A DNA stretch of 64,000 nt from assembly GCA_016192105.1 (NCBI GenBank), contig JACPUV010000026.1, positions 248,001 to 312,000 on the forward strand, given 5' to 3'. Shown here piece after piece: positions 18,230 to 28,264 of this stretch. Numbering within the stretch: position 1 is the stretch's first letter; each line of letters begins with the position of its first letter. The translations under genes and the position numbers were made by a program. The notes under the pieces are model-generated. The model saw only the letters and a program-made list of their open reading frames with translations, did not search any database and was not told the DNA's origin. The stretch comes from Sphingobacteriales bacterium (lineage in GTDB: Bacteria > Bacteroidota > Bacteroidia > Chitinophagales > Chitinophagaceae).

Positions 18230-18775
18230 ATGAATAACCTAAAACCTATCAGTATGAAAGTTTTATTAATGGCAATCGCCCTTGTTAGTATCGGCTTGTT
18301 TTCCTGTAAAAAAGACTCCCCCGACAACAATAACCAGGAGGTGAATACCTGGACGTTCAAGGCCCAGGGCACCACCTATAAGGGAGTACTCTTCTGGGAT
18401 CCTCTTCTCAATACCCTTCTCCAGGGGAATAACAGTTATACCTTTACCATGTTGGGGGGTGAAGCGAATTCAGACCGGACATTCAATATCGTGATGTCCC
18501 TTGCAGATACGACATTTACATCCAAGAATTATCAGTCCGGCATATCCGGGAATGACGATATTACTGCCTTTTATTTTACACATGGCATAGCCGGTAACAC
18601 CATATACGAGTCAAGCAATTATTACCCCGGACCGGTGATGAATTATACAATTGAAACGTATAATGCGGCTACCCGGGTGCTTGTTTTCACGTTCAGCGGC
18701 AATACACAGGATGCAAACGGCGTCCTTATTCCCGTCACCGAGGGAAAAGTAACATGCAAGGTTGAAAAAATGTAG
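18230..18775 (+). CDS. Putative lipoprotein
   Basis: 181 residues starting with a type II signal peptide whose lipobox is GLFSC followed by KKDS, so it should be lipid-anchored after export. The body is beta-rich (NTWTFKAQGTTYKGVLFW, YTFTMLGGEANSDRTFNIVMSL, VTEGKVTCKVEKM), resembling the small Bacteroidota lipoproteins with one beta-sandwich domain. The function is not recognised. An alternative ATG eight codons downstream (18254) would leave a shorter signal peptide. Monocistronic as far as can be seen. Confidence 0.7.
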   Translation: MNNLKPISMKVLLMAIALVSIGLFSCKKDSPDNNNQEVNTWTFKAQGTTYKGVLFWDPLLNTLLQGNNSYTFTMLGGEANSDRTFNIVMSLADTTFTSKNYQSGISGNDDITAFYFTHGIAGNTIYESSNYYPGPVMNYTIETYNAATRVLVFTFSGNTQDANGVLIPVTEGKVTCKVEKM

Positions 18776-19301
18776 TGGGGAAAATGGTCCTGTTTCTTTG
18801 CTTCATGTTTGATACAAAAAAACCGGCCTGCCTTTCCTTCCAAGTACAATAGCCTGCTAAATTATTACACGATCATGCAGATAGTGGGCGGGAATAACGG
18901 ATTTCTCCCCGATAGCGAATTGTCGGGTCACAGCAATAAGAAAGGGATTACCGGAACAAGCCCCAGTAGAATGAAACGGCCCGGATTAACAGTTCATCCT
19001 TACTAGATATTTCTACCTCACCCATGCCGGCTTTGTGATTGCAAACTATCTTCAGCAACAAACAAAATTGCCTGAACGGGCCGGGACCGGGAAACCGGTG
19101 CCGGGACAATTACAGTAATATTCTGTAAATCAGACCCCTCGCACGGAAACCCGGCGGTGACAGGATTGGCTGGATGCTGACCCGTCCCGGAAGCAATAAG
19201 TCTTGTTGCCGGCATCGGAATAACGGGGGAAGCTTTTTTGGGTTAATTTTATATCAATTCGGCTGTCCCGCCAAAACCGTAACTTCAAACAACCTCAGCC
19301 A
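18776..19301. other. Intergenic region without a supported gene
   Basis: 526 bp between two plus-strand genes. No convincing coding frame, strong hairpin, repeat or perfect promoter element was found. Confidence 0.6.
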
Positions 19302-20549
19302 ATGAACAAACTCGATATTTTATCGAATATGGACAACCCCGGGGAACTTGAAAAAATGTACCGGGATAACAGGGCGGCATTTAAAAAAGCATTCCTATCG
19401 CTTTACCCCGAATTAACCGGCAACAAGCTGGCGGCCTTCTGGTATGAAAGACTAAATTACGAAGGCCGGGAAATTTCATGGGGAAGCAGTACTGAACTAC
19501 TCTTTGTAGTATTTCTTTCACTGATCGCAGGCTTTATTGCGAAAATTCCTGACTGGTTTAACCTGAATGACGAGCTTTTCTATCAGCGGAATGCCGGGTT
19601 TATTGTTTTCCCTTTATTAACTGCCTATTTCAGCTGGCGAAAAAAAATATCTATAAAAAAAATGACGCTTGCCGTTCTTGTTTTTTTAACAGCCGTCATT
19701 TTTGTCAACCTTTTACCCGCGGATCCCGAAAGCGATACCCTGGTACTGACCTGTATTCATTTACCGCTGTTTTTGTGGGCCGTTTTAGGATTTATATTTG
19801 TCGGCGACCACACAAAAAACCACCCTGAACGTCTCGCGTTCCTGCGCTACAATGGCGATATGGTAATTATGACTACGCTCATCCTGATCGCCGGCGTCCT
19901 GCTTTCCGGAATTACAATCGGCCTTTTTTCCGTGATCGGATTTTCCATAGAAAAATTCTATTTTGACCATATCGGCCTTATCGGCCTTGCCGCCTCCCCG
20001 ATCATCGGAACCTATGTAACGCAAACCAACCCCCAGTTGGTGAATAAGGTCTCTCCTGTTATTGCCAGGTTATTCAGCCCCCTGGTACTGCTGATGCTTG
20101 TTGTTTACCTGGCAGCCATCCTGTACTCCGGCAAGGATCCGTATAATGACAGGGATTTCCTGGTAATCTTTAATCTGCTCCTGGTGGGGGTCATGGCGAT
20201 TATCCTTTTTGATATCGCCGAAACAACCGGGAAAAGCCGGGACCGGGCGGGCAGCTTTATCCTGCTGGCTTTATCCCTGGTTACCGTAATCGTAAACGGC
20301 ATCGCGCTATCGGCGATCTTATTCAGAATTTCGTCCTGGGGTTTTACCCCAAACCGGCTCGCGGTCCTGGGAAGCAATCTACTCATGTTGCTCAACCTGT
20401 TACTGATCACATTCCGGCTTGCCAAAAATGTTACCAGGGGGACCGGGCTGAAAGAAGCGGAGGCTACAATTTCAGCTTTTCTCCCGGTTTATATCGCCTG
20501 GACAATAATCGTAACCTTTATTTTCCCCTTGCTTTTTCACTTCGGTTAG
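19302..20549 (+). CDS. DUF4153-type integral membrane protein
   Basis: 415 residues. About 60 N-terminal cytosolic residues (ELEKMYRDNRAAFKKAFLSLYPEL) are followed by about ten hydrophobic segments between residues 65 and 415. The LRYNGDMVIMTTLILIAGVLLSGITIGLF segment and overall size match the DUF4153 membrane proteins of Bacteroidota. The biochemical function of the family is not established. It stands alone between two longer intergenic stretches. Confidence 0.7.
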   Translation: MNKLDILSNMDNPGELEKMYRDNRAAFKKAFLSLYPELTGNKLAAFWYERLNYEGREISWGSSTELLFVVFLSLIAGFIAKIPDWFNLNDELFYQRNAGFIVFPLLTAYFSWRKKISIKKMTLAVLVFLTAVIFVNLLPADPESDTLVLTCIHLPLFLWAVLGFIFVGDHTKNHPERLAFLRYNGDMVIMTTLILIAGVLLSGITIGLFSVIGFSIEKFYFDHIGLIGLAASPIIGTYVTQTNPQLVNKVSPVIARLFSPLVLLMLVVYLAAILYSGKDPYNDRDFLVIFNLLLVGVMAIILFDIAETTGKSRDRAGSFILLALSLVTVIVNGIALSAILFRISSWGFTPNRLAVLGSNLLMLLNLLLITFRLAKNVTRGTGLKEAEATISAFLPVYIAWTIIVTFIFPLLFHFG

Positions 20550-20740
20550 CAGGCTAAACCGGAATGGTGCCATCCGGGTAAACAGCCGTAAAGATGATAA
20601 AATGAATAGCCCCACAATGCCAGGCGTTCAAACAAATTATTCCGTAATTTGACAGCGAACGCCCGGTCCCGGCCCCCCATTCAGTGAGCCGATGCGCGCC
20701 GGCCTTTTTTACTAACACCGAAAATAAAAAACATCCATCC

Positions 20741-22546
20741 ATGTCAAGGCTAATTCTCCTGCTCATGTTGCTCACCGGGTACCAGAGTTTTTCGCAGGAA
20801 AATCTCTCCATCCAAAACATTGGTAACCGGAAAACCTACAGTTTAAACGGCAAGTGGAATTATATTGTTGACCCCTACGAAACAGGCTATTATAATTTTC
20901 ATTTAGACCAGTATGATACCCGGAAGGATTTCCAGATGGGAGCCTACTACTTTAATTACCATTCACCTAACAAGCAGGACCTGGTGGAATATGATTTTGA
21001 CAAATCACCGGTCATGAATATCCCGGGGGACTGGAATTCACAGGCGAAAGATTTGTTTTACTACGAAGGAACCGTATGGTTTAAAAAATCCTTTGACTAT
21101 TCGTTAAAAGCAGGCAAACGCCTGTTCCTGAATTTTGGCGCCGTTAATTACAAAACGGATGTGTACCTGAATGGAATCAAACTGGGTGCCCATACCGGTG
21201 GCTTCACTTCCTTCGGCTTTGAGGTATCCGCCCTTATAAAGAGCAGCAATAATTTCCTGGTTGTTAAGGTGGATAACAAAAGGCAGAAAGATGCCGTTCC
21301 CAGTACCAATACGGACTGGTGGAATTATGGAGGTATTACCCGGGATGTCACATTGGTCGAAACGGAAGATACCTTTATAGAAGATTATTCCATCCAGCTG
21401 GATAAACAGGATACTACCAAAATCACCGGCTTTGTGAAAGTAAATAATGCCAGGCCGAATGATTCGGTCACTATCAAAATTCCGGAACTCCATCTCTTCT
21501 ATAAAACAAACCTTACAACAGACAGCATTATCAATTTTGAGTTCTTTGGCAAAAATATTAAGTACTGGACCCCGGGGGAGCCAAAACTGTACCAGGTCCT
21601 TTTATCATATAACAGCCAGGTGTTGGAAGATAAAATCGGGTTCAGGACAATTGCGACCAGGAGCGGGAAAATACTCCTGAACGGGCAGCCGGTTTTCTTA
21701 AAAGGTATTTGTATTCACGAGGAAAATGCCAGGGGCGGCAGGGGAAATTCAAAAGAAGATGCGCTGCGTTTATTGACCTGGGCCAAAGAACTGGGTTGTA
21801 ATTATGTCCGCCTGGCCCACTACCCCCATAATGAAAATATCGTCCGTCTCGCTGATAAAATGGGTTTGCTGGTTTGGGAAGAGATCCCGGTTTACTGGTC
21901 TATCAATTTTAAAAACCCTGCTACCTATCAAAATGCCGAAAACCAGTTAAAGGACATGATCACCCGTGACAAAAACAGGGCCAGTGTGATTATCTGGTCC
22001 ATGGCGAATGAAACCCCGTTGTCAGCAGAAAGAACAAAATTCATCACCGACCTGATCAGCGTTGCCCGGGAAAAGGATCCCACCCGGCTGATCAGCGCCG
22101 CGCTTTTGAGTGAAAGCAAGGACGGCATTCATACGATCAATGACCCCCTGGGGGCGTATATTGACCTGGTTGCCTTTAACCAATACCTCGGCTGGTATGG
22201 CGGTAACCTGGAAGACGCGGAAAAAATAAAGTGGACCAGTATCTACGATAAACCCCTGATCGTTTCCGAATTCGGGGGAGATGCCAAACAGGGGCTTCAT
22301 GGAAATAAATATGACCGCTGGAATGAGGAATTCCAGGAATACCTCTATATCCAGAACCTGAAGATGATTGATAAAATACCCAACCTGGCGGGCTTGTCTC
22401 CCTGGATCCTGGTTGATTTTCGCTCCCCGCGGCGGCTGCTCCCCGGCATACAGGATGGCTATAACCGGAAGGGATTGATCTCCAATGAGGGCAAAAAGAA
22501 AAAAGCGTTTTGGATAATGAAAAAATATTATGGGAATAAACGGTAA
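20741..22546 (+). CDS. Glycoside hydrolase family 2 (beta-galactosidase/glucuronidase type)
   Basis: 601 residues from the ATG at 20741, which begins a signal peptide (MSRLILLLMLLTGYQSFSQ); the upstream in-frame start adds 19 non-signal residues. The order is signal peptide, jelly-roll sugar-binding domain (about 30-200, with GTVWFKKSFDY and NFGAVNYKTDVYLNGIKLG), Ig-like domain (about 205-300) and a TIM barrel. Catalytic residues are visible: acid/base Glu424 in IWSMANETP and nucleophile Glu510 in LIVSEFGG. A retaining exo-beta-glycosidase acting in the periplasm or outside is expected; the sugar is not determined. Shorter than E. coli LacZ because it lacks the C-terminal domains. Confidence 0.9.
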   Translation: MSRLILLLMLLTGYQSFSQENLSIQNIGNRKTYSLNGKWNYIVDPYETGYYNFHLDQYDTRKDFQMGAYYFNYHSPNKQDLVEYDFDKSPVMNIPGDWNSQAKDLFYYEGTVWFKKSFDYSLKAGKRLFLNFGAVNYKTDVYLNGIKLGAHTGGFTSFGFEVSALIKSSNNFLVVKVDNKRQKDAVPSTNTDWWNYGGITRDVTLVETEDTFIEDYSIQLDKQDTTKITGFVKVNNARPNDSVTIKIPELHLFYKTNLTTDSIINFEFFGKNIKYWTPGEPKLYQVLLSYNSQVLEDKIGFRTIATRSGKILLNGQPVFLKGICIHEENARGGRGNSKEDALRLLTWAKELGCNYVRLAHYPHNENIVRLADKMGLLVWEEIPVYWSINFKNPATYQNAENQLKDMITRDKNRASVIIWSMANETPLSAERTKFITDLISVAREKDPTRLISAALLSESKDGIHTINDPLGAYIDLVAFNQYLGWYGGNLEDAEKIKWTSIYDKPLIVSEFGGDAKQGLHGNKYDRWNEEFQEYLYIQNLKMIDKIPNLAGLSPWILVDFRSPRRLLPGIQDGYNRKGLISNEGKKKKAFWIMKKYYGNKR

Positions 22547-22778
22547 AGAAACCGGAATTATCATTCCATAACAGCCTGCCGTATAAGATGGAAGAATAAA
22601 AAAACGAAAATCAAAAATGCAGTAGTATCCAATGCTGTTCCATTACGACTAAGGATTGTTGTGGCCGCCCTGCGTTTCCTTAATAAGCCAGGGTGCCATC
22701 ACTACAACAAACACTGCTCACCTGATCAGTATCATGGTTTTTTAGCGTCAAAAAGCCGAAACTTTGCAAAACTGAGTT

Positions 22779-23351
22779 TTGAAAAATTCGATTGTTGTCA
22801 GGCAGGTTCTCCCCTTTATCCAGTGGTACGGGCTGATGATTTTTTTTACCTTACTCGCTGACTTCCTTCTTCATCGCTTACAATGGGTTTCTGTGGGCCG
22901 CTACCTCGGGTATGCCGGGACAGCCCTGGTGCTGCTGTCTTTTCTTTACTCCCTGAGAAAACGAAAATTCATTGCTTCCGGATCTCCAAAACAATACCTG
23001 GCCCTCCATGAATACCTGTCATGGGCCGGGTCTGTTATGATCCTTGTTCATGCGGGTATCCACTTCAATGCCATCCTGCCCTGGCTGGCTGTTTTACTGT
23101 TGCTGATCGTGGTCGCCAGCGGGCTGACCGGTAAATACCTCCTGAAAAAAGCGAACGAAACCCTGAAAGAGAAAAAAAAGAGCCTGCTGGCCACAGGAAG
23201 CAGTCCGGAAGAAGCCGATAAGAAATTATTCTTTGATTCCGTTACCGTGGATATCATGAAAAAGTGGAGGACCGTTCATATGCCGATTACCCTGCTGCTC
23301 GGTCTCCTCTCCCTGCTGCATATCCTCAGCATCCTCATGTACGCCAAATGA
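22779..23351 (+). CDS. Membrane cytochrome b-like protein
   Basis: 190 residues with about five membrane helices (residues roughly 12-30, 43-58, 80-98, 101-118 and 167-187). Histidines sit where a four-helix diheme bundle needs them: His77, His91, His95, His167 and His181. This resembles cytochrome b561/ferric-reductase-like membrane electron carriers. The start is a TTG (22779) because no in-frame ATG precedes the first helix. Its stop overlaps the ATG of a ten-heme cytochrome c by the ATGA arrangement, so the two are translationally coupled, which supports a role in passing electrons between the quinone pool and the cytochrome c. Confidence 0.7.
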   Translation: MKNSIVVRQVLPFIQWYGLMIFFTLLADFLLHRLQWVSVGRYLGYAGTALVLLSFLYSLRKRKFIASGSPKQYLALHEYLSWAGSVMILVHAGIHFNAILPWLAVLLLLIVVASGLTGKYLLKKANETLKEKKKSLLATGSSPEEADKKLFFDSVTVDIMKKWRTVHMPITLLLGLLSLLHILSILMYAK

Positions 23352-24214
23352 AAAAGTTATATATACTGGGAATTCTTATAGCCATCATCTGGCTGATGAT
23401 CCGTTTTCCCTATGCCATGTCCAATCCTGGCGATCTGAGCGCAGGTCATACTGATATCAATAAAAAATGTGAATCCTGTCACCACTACTTCGGCGGCATC
23501 CCAAACAGCAAGTGCATTGCCTGTCATAAACTGGCCGGGATCGGTAAGGATACCGCTGATCCCCAAAAAATCCTGTTTCATGAAGGGCTGGGCGCCCATT
23601 CCTGCCTTTCCTGTCATACAGATCACAAAGGGGTTAACCCGGCGATGGCGACAGGCCAGTTTAACCATTCCGTCATAACAAGCAGCCTATTGAATACCTG
23701 TACCAGTTGTCATAAGCAACCAGGCGACAGCTTGCACAATCACCTTACAGCGGCTTGCGGTAATTGTCACAATACCAATAACTGGAAAAGCGGGGCCTCC
23801 TTTGATCATAACATGATTGAGCCATCCATCCGGAACGAATGCCAGTCCTGTCACAAGCCCCCGGTTGATAATTACCACCAGTCCATTACCAACAATTGCC
23901 AAAAATGCCATACAACGGGCAAATGGGTTCCTTCCACCTTCGAACACTCGGCTTATTTCCGGCTCGACAAAGACCACAATGTAAGCTGCAATACCTGTCA
24001 TACCAATAATGTACTGACCAGCTATACGTGTTATGGCTGCCACGAGCACACGGAAAGCCGGATGCTGGAAAAGCACAATGAAGAAGGTATTTATACTATT
24101 ACAAAATGCGCTTCCTGCCATAAAAGTGCGGACGAGCATGATATAAGAGGAAGAGAAAATAACGGACGGAATAAAGACGAAAGCAAGAAGAAAGAGGATG
24201 ATGATGATGATTAA
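23348..24214 (+). CDS. Ten-heme c-type cytochrome, membrane-anchored
   Basis: 288 residues with one N-terminal hydrophobic segment (LYILGILIAIIWLMIRF) and ten CxxCH heme-attachment motifs: CESCH, CIACH, CLSCH, CTSCH, CGNCH, CQSCH, CQKCH, CNTCH, CYGCH and CASCH. Further His residues (for example HHYFGG, FNHSVI, FDHNMI, FEHSAYF) can be distal ligands. The N-terminal helix should hold it on the periplasmic side. The C-terminus is a charged tail ending in five Asp. The start at 23348 overlaps the stop of the cytochrome b-like gene. Together they look like a two-component electron-transfer module; donor, acceptor and direction are unknown. Confidence 0.88.
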   Translation: MKKLYILGILIAIIWLMIRFPYAMSNPGDLSAGHTDINKKCESCHHYFGGIPNSKCIACHKLAGIGKDTADPQKILFHEGLGAHSCLSCHTDHKGVNPAMATGQFNHSVITSSLLNTCTSCHKQPGDSLHNHLTAACGNCHNTNNWKSGASFDHNMIEPSIRNECQSCHKPPVDNYHQSITNNCQKCHTTGKWVPSTFEHSAYFRLDKDHNVSCNTCHTNNVLTSYTCYGCHEHTESRMLEKHNEEGIYTITKCASCHKSADEHDIRGRENNGRNKDESKKKEDDDDD

Positions 24215-24285
24215 CCCGTTTCGGTCAGCAAAATGATTATGGCAGCAGATCAGGGTCTTTAATTTTTTGCAAGCAAGCACTCATA

Positions 24286-24314
24286 GAAAAACAACCCCGG
24301 GAAACCCGGGGTTG
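24286..24314 (-). terminator. Intrinsic terminator of the metalloprotease gene
   Basis: A perfect ten-base-pair GC-rich stem (CAACCCCGGG with CCCGGGGTTG, loop of three) followed on the minus strand by a run of T. Located 25 bp after the stop of the gene at 24339. Confidence 0.9.
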
Positions 24315-24338
24315 TTGCTGTGTGGTATAAAGTATTAC

Positions 24339-27300
24339 TTATTCCTTCACTACTTTAAGGGATTGCTCCTTCCCGTTGTTCAGCACTTTCAGCAGGTAGA
24401 TGCCGGCCGGGAGTTTAGACATCTCCAGTTGTGTGTTGACGGAAGAAGCAGTTTGCCGTACGACCATCTTTCCAAATACATCAAAAAGCCGCAGGTCGGC
24501 CTGGCCCTTGATCCCCGGAAGGTTTACGGTCAGACTGCCTGACACAACCGGGTTGGGGAAAACGCTGATCTTATCGGTTGATGTAAATTCAGCCGGTACT
24601 TCACGGGTGGCCGTACCCAGGGCTACCCGCAGGGTATAGCAACTGCTGGCATTATTGGCCCCGTTATAACCATATACCCGGATATAATATGTACCCGCAG
24701 TGTAGGTGCGGCTGATCGTCTCGCTGCTGGTTCCCCCGTTTTGGGAAACAGCCAACTGCGTGGTGCCGTTGCTGCTGTATAATTTTACATCGTAATCAGC
24801 AGGCAGCGTGGTCAGCGTGATAGTAGCTGTCCCCCCGGTTGTAACGACGAACTTGTAATAATCAACATCCGTGCTGGAATTGATCAATCCCTTTACATCT
24901 GTATTGAAGGGAATGGTTGCCGCACCCGATACCGTTCCGTTAGTTGAATTGTCCAGCGAACTGGCACAAGCTGTTGCAGTGGTAACCGTGGCCTTGATCG
25001 TATAGCAGGTGGCGCTGTTCGCCCCGTTGTAACCGAATACCTTGATATAATAAGTACCCGCGGCCTGGTTGGTCAATGACACCGTTTCTGTAGCAGTGGA
25101 ACTGATACCGGAACCGATCTGGGTACCCGCGCTGTTATAGATGGTCATATCAAAGTCAACACCTGTGGGTCCCACCAGGTTAAAGGTATTACTGGAAGTG
25201 GCGGTTGTCACCACTTTGAAATAATCAATATCGGTGCTGGTAGTGATCGCCGCTGAATTGGTCACACCCGCTGCAATGGTTGCGGCTGTGGCCTGTGTTT
25301 CATTGGGTTCAAAAGCAGTACCGCATCCGGACGTGGCCGCCGTTGTAAATTGTGCCTGTGTATAGCCACTGCTGCCGCCGCTGCAGTTGGTTCTTACCCT
25401 CCAGTCATAGAGAGAAGAAGCGGTCAGCCCGCTTATTGCAACAGAAACAGCAGTTGTACCCGTGGCTGCATTGGTCCAGGTACCGGCTGTATTCAGTTTG
25501 TAATCCACATCATAAGAAACGGCTCCTGTTACGGCGGTCCATCCTACCGTGGCGGAGGAAGCTGTAACAGCAGAGGAAGTCAGGCCTGCCGGGGCATTAC
25601 AGGTCACAGTTGATTGCGTGGTAAACTGAGCCTGCGTATAGCCACTGCTGCTGCCGGAGCAATTGGTCCTCACTCTCCAGTCATAGAGAGAACCACTGGT
25701 CAGTCCGCTCAGGGCCACGGAAACAGCGGTGGTACCGGTAGCCGCATTGGTCCAGGTAGCGGATGTGTTCAGTTTGTAGTCCACATCATAAGACAGGGCC
25801 CCGCTTACCGCTGTCCAGCTCACTGTTGCGCCGGTAGTGGTAATGGAGGAAGCAGTCAAACCGGCCGGGGCTCCGCAACCGGCACCGGATGTGATCGTGA
25901 AGTTGGTATTGGAAATGTCAAAAAAGATATTGCCCACCGCTTCAATCTTAATTCTCGCCGTGGTACTGGGTGTATTGGGAATCGTCACGGCTTCAGTACC
26001 ATCGTTGGGTGTGCTGGCCACCAGGGTGCTGAAGGTAGTGCCGCCGTCGGTGGAAATGGAAATTTTTACATTGGCACAACTAACGGGTGCAGCCGTGGTA
26101 TTGGCAACCGACCAGGTAATGGTCTGGGATGAATTGCCCGCCCAGGAAACCGCCGTGTTGGGCGCTGTAACCTGGAAGGGACCAGAGGTATTGCTCACCG
26201 TTATGACCCTATCCGCAAAGGAAGTCTGGCCCACGCTGACCGGGGCGGTGGACCTATAGACCGCATTATCCCTTACGGTTAAGCGGAAATTAAGAGTTCT
26301 TGAAACAGAACTTAATGCTTCTGTATTCGCGCCCGCATCCCCGCCGGTAAGCGGACCAGATACTAAACCGCCGGCCAGAATGGTTTCCATTTTGGGGAAA
26401 TACCTGGTCGGAGAAGTAACCGGGCGAAAGGAAATCCAGTTAGGACCCGTGGCTTTTGTGGCGCTGGCTACACTGCTGGCCCCCGTCTGGGTGGATGACG
26501 CATTATCATTTTGTTCCCAGCAATAGGTCAGCACATCACCGGCATTGGCATCTGTGGCTGAACCGGTCAGGGCAAAAGGCGTGCTGATGGGAATCGTAAA
26601 ATTGCCGCCTGCGGAAACAACCGGTGTGGCGTTATTGGCCGCTACACTGGTGGTAACCGGACAGGTCTTGGTTCCCAGGTTCGCCTGTATCTGCGCGATA
26701 GACGCCTGGTGATAGAAATCAAAAGAATGCGGGGCCAGGTCCTGGCTGGTGATCCCGGCATAACCCATAATAGTAATACCGGAACCGGGTTCCTTATTCA
26801 CCCCCGTACCTTCATTACTCATGGAGAAAGTATGGTTGGCTCCCATCTGGTGCCCCATTTCATGTACGACATAGTCAATATCAAAATTATCACCCTGGGG
26901 AATACCATCTGCCGGTGAGGTATAACCGCTTCCTTTGGAACCGTTGGTGCAGATACAACCGATACAGCCGGCATTCCCGCCACCGCCGGTAGCACCGAAC
27001 AGGTGACCAATATCGTAATTCGCGTCCCCGATAACGGAAGTCAGGGTGTTCTGCAATTCCGTATTCCAGGCGCCGCCGGTACCGCTACTGGCAGGAGAAT
27101 ACGGGTCGGTGGACGCATTGTAATAAATAACATTGGTGCTTGCCGAAATCAGGTTCAGGTGAACCGCCAGGTCTTTTTCATAAACCCCGTTGCAACGGGT
27201 AAGGGTTGCATTGATCCCCGCGAGTACGAGGTTTACCTGCGCGGCACCGGTGGCGCCGAAATAATTCGAATACTCGGCTGTCACAGATTGCGCCAGGCGC

Positions 27301-27911
27301 ATCGTTTTCAGGTCACCGCCGGAACGGGCTGTAAGGCCCGTATTGAGAAGACCGGTATGCAGGCCGGTTGCCAGCTGCCTGTCCACCGTGGAACAGGTCC
27401 AGGGCAGGCTGCCCCGCGTACGCTGTGATTTAAATACGGCATACACCTGGTGATCGGCAGAATAAGGTTCCATGAACTCATTTTCTTTTTCTGTCCTGAA
27501 CACCATGGTTTGAATACCCTGGGGAGAATAACTCAGTTTCAGGGTAGCCGAAGGGTCTGTAATACCGCGTCCGGAAAAAGCCCTGATCTCCGGGAAGCGG
27601 GCCTGCAGATCCGGTTCGAAATTGGACGCTTCGAATACTTCGAAATCTTCCAGTTGCCCCTCGGCATTGGGAAGGCTGATCACGGCTGCATGACGGGAAG
27701 TATTTCCCAGCACCGTGAACAGGTCCTGCCTGAGCTGGCCGGGCGCCAGGTCAAATAGCCGGAATGTTAGGGGAAAAGACAAGCGGGCTACCGCTTTATC
27801 TGTTGTGACCCGGTCTGCAGCCGGATGCGGGGACCAATAGTTTCTCTGTTGTGCCGTCACTGTATAGATCCAGGTACAGGACAGCATAAGCAAGGCGAGT
27901 CTTTTCATCAT
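24339..27911 (-). CDS. Secreted reprolysin-like metalloprotease with FN3, PPC and T9SS type A domains
   Basis: 1190 residues. In order: signal peptide (1-20), propeptide-like region to about 190, zinc metalloprotease domain with HEMGHQMGANH (His350, Glu351, His354, His360; the M12-type HExxHxxGxxH pattern, here with A in place of the usual G-x spacing), an Ig/cadherin-like region, two almost identical fibronectin type III domains of 92 residues, two pre-peptidase C-terminal (PPC) domains with DIDYFKVV and DVDYYKFVV, and a type A T9SS sorting domain (ISVFPNPVVSG to LPAGIYLLKV). Expected to be secreted through T9SS and to degrade external protein. The first ATG (27911) is directly followed by another (27908). 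Confidence 0.92.
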   Translation of the reverse strand: MMKRLALLMLSCTWIYTVTAQQRNYWSPHPAADRVTTDKAVARLSFPLTFRLFDLAPGQLRQDLFTVLGNTSRHAAVISLPNAEGQLEDFEVFEASNFEPDLQARFPEIRAFSGRGITDPSATLKLSYSPQGIQTMVFRTEKENEFMEPYSADHQVYAVFKSQRTRGSLPWTCSTVDRQLATGLHTGLLNTGLTARSGGDLKTMRLAQSVTAEYSNYFGATGAAQVNLVLAGINATLTRCNGVYEKDLAVHLNLISASTNVIYYNASTDPYSPASSGTGGAWNTELQNTLTSVIGDANYDIGHLFGATGGGGNAGCIGCICTNGSKGSGYTSPADGIPQGDNFDIDYVVHEMGHQMGANHTFSMSNEGTGVNKEPGSGITIMGYAGITSQDLAPHSFDFYHQASIAQIQANLGTKTCPVTTSVAANNATPVVSAGGNFTIPISTPFALTGSATDANAGDVLTYCWEQNDNASSTQTGASSVASATKATGPNWISFRPVTSPTRYFPKMETILAGGLVSGPLTGGDAGANTEALSSVSRTLNFRLTVRDNAVYRSTAPVSVGQTSFADRVITVSNTSGPFQVTAPNTAVSWAGNSSQTITWSVANTTAAPVSCANVKISISTDGGTTFSTLVASTPNDGTEAVTIPNTPSTTARIKIEAVGNIFFDISNTNFTITSGAGCGAPAGLTASSITTTGATVSWTAVSGALSYDVDYKLNTSATWTNAATGTTAVSVALSGLTSGSLYDWRVRTNCSGSSSGYTQAQFTTQSTVTCNAPAGLTSSAVTASSATVGWTAVTGAVSYDVDYKLNTAGTWTNAATGTTAVSVAISGLTASSLYDWRVRTNCSGGSSGYTQAQFTTAATSGCGTAFEPNETQATAATIAAGVTNSAAITTSTDIDYFKVVTTATSSNTFNLVGPTGVDFDMTIYNSAGTQIGSGISSTATETVSLTNQAAGTYYIKVFGYNGANSATCYTIKATVTTATACASSLDNSTNGTVSGAATIPFNTDVKGLINSSTDVDYYKFVVTTGGTATITLTTLPADYDVKLYSSNGTTQLAVSQNGGTSSETISRTYTAGTYYIRVYGYNGANNASSCYTLRVALGTATREVPAEFTSTDKISVFPNPVVSGSLTVNLPGIKGQADLRLFDVFGKMVVRQTASSVNTQLEMSKLPAGIYLLKVLNNGKEQSLKVVKE
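25335..25885. repeat. Two 276-bp tandem repeats encoding FN3 domains
   Basis: Two copies of 92 codons each inside the metalloprotease gene. Long stretches, for example around the tccagtcatagagaga segment, are identical between copies at a 276-bp offset. Confidence 0.8.
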
Positions 27912-28264
27912 AAAATGTGGTTTGGTGTGTAAATTGTTTCAAGCCTCCGAATATAAATTAGTCGGCTGAACAATTGTTCGTATAAATACCCGGAAAGTTT
28001 CGCATGTGGATAATTTGTTATGCAAATAGTCGATAATTTTCAGGTCTTTGCGGGTATCTGCCGGAATCTGCCGGTTTGGTATAGACGAAACTGGGGAGGA
28101 GTCCTTCTCTATCAATCTTTTTGAAAAAGGGGCTTTTGAAGGAAGAGCGGTTTGAAAATTATCACAGGTCCCCGGAGAACTCTATCTTCCTCCTTGTACC
28201 TTTATTCAGCGCCATCTGCTTGACGGCCGTTTTAAAAAATCAAACCACCGATTTAAAGAGCCGT
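27912..28264. other. Intergenic region without a supported gene
   Basis: 353 bp between divergent genes. The open frame reaching back to 28121 on the plus strand has no features and is not counted as part of the mutase-like gene. No perfect promoter element was seen. Confidence 0.55.

Noticed and set aside
24286..24314. Perfect palindrome considered as an operator
   Set aside because: It sits just past a stop codon and is followed by a T run on that strand, which makes it a terminator.
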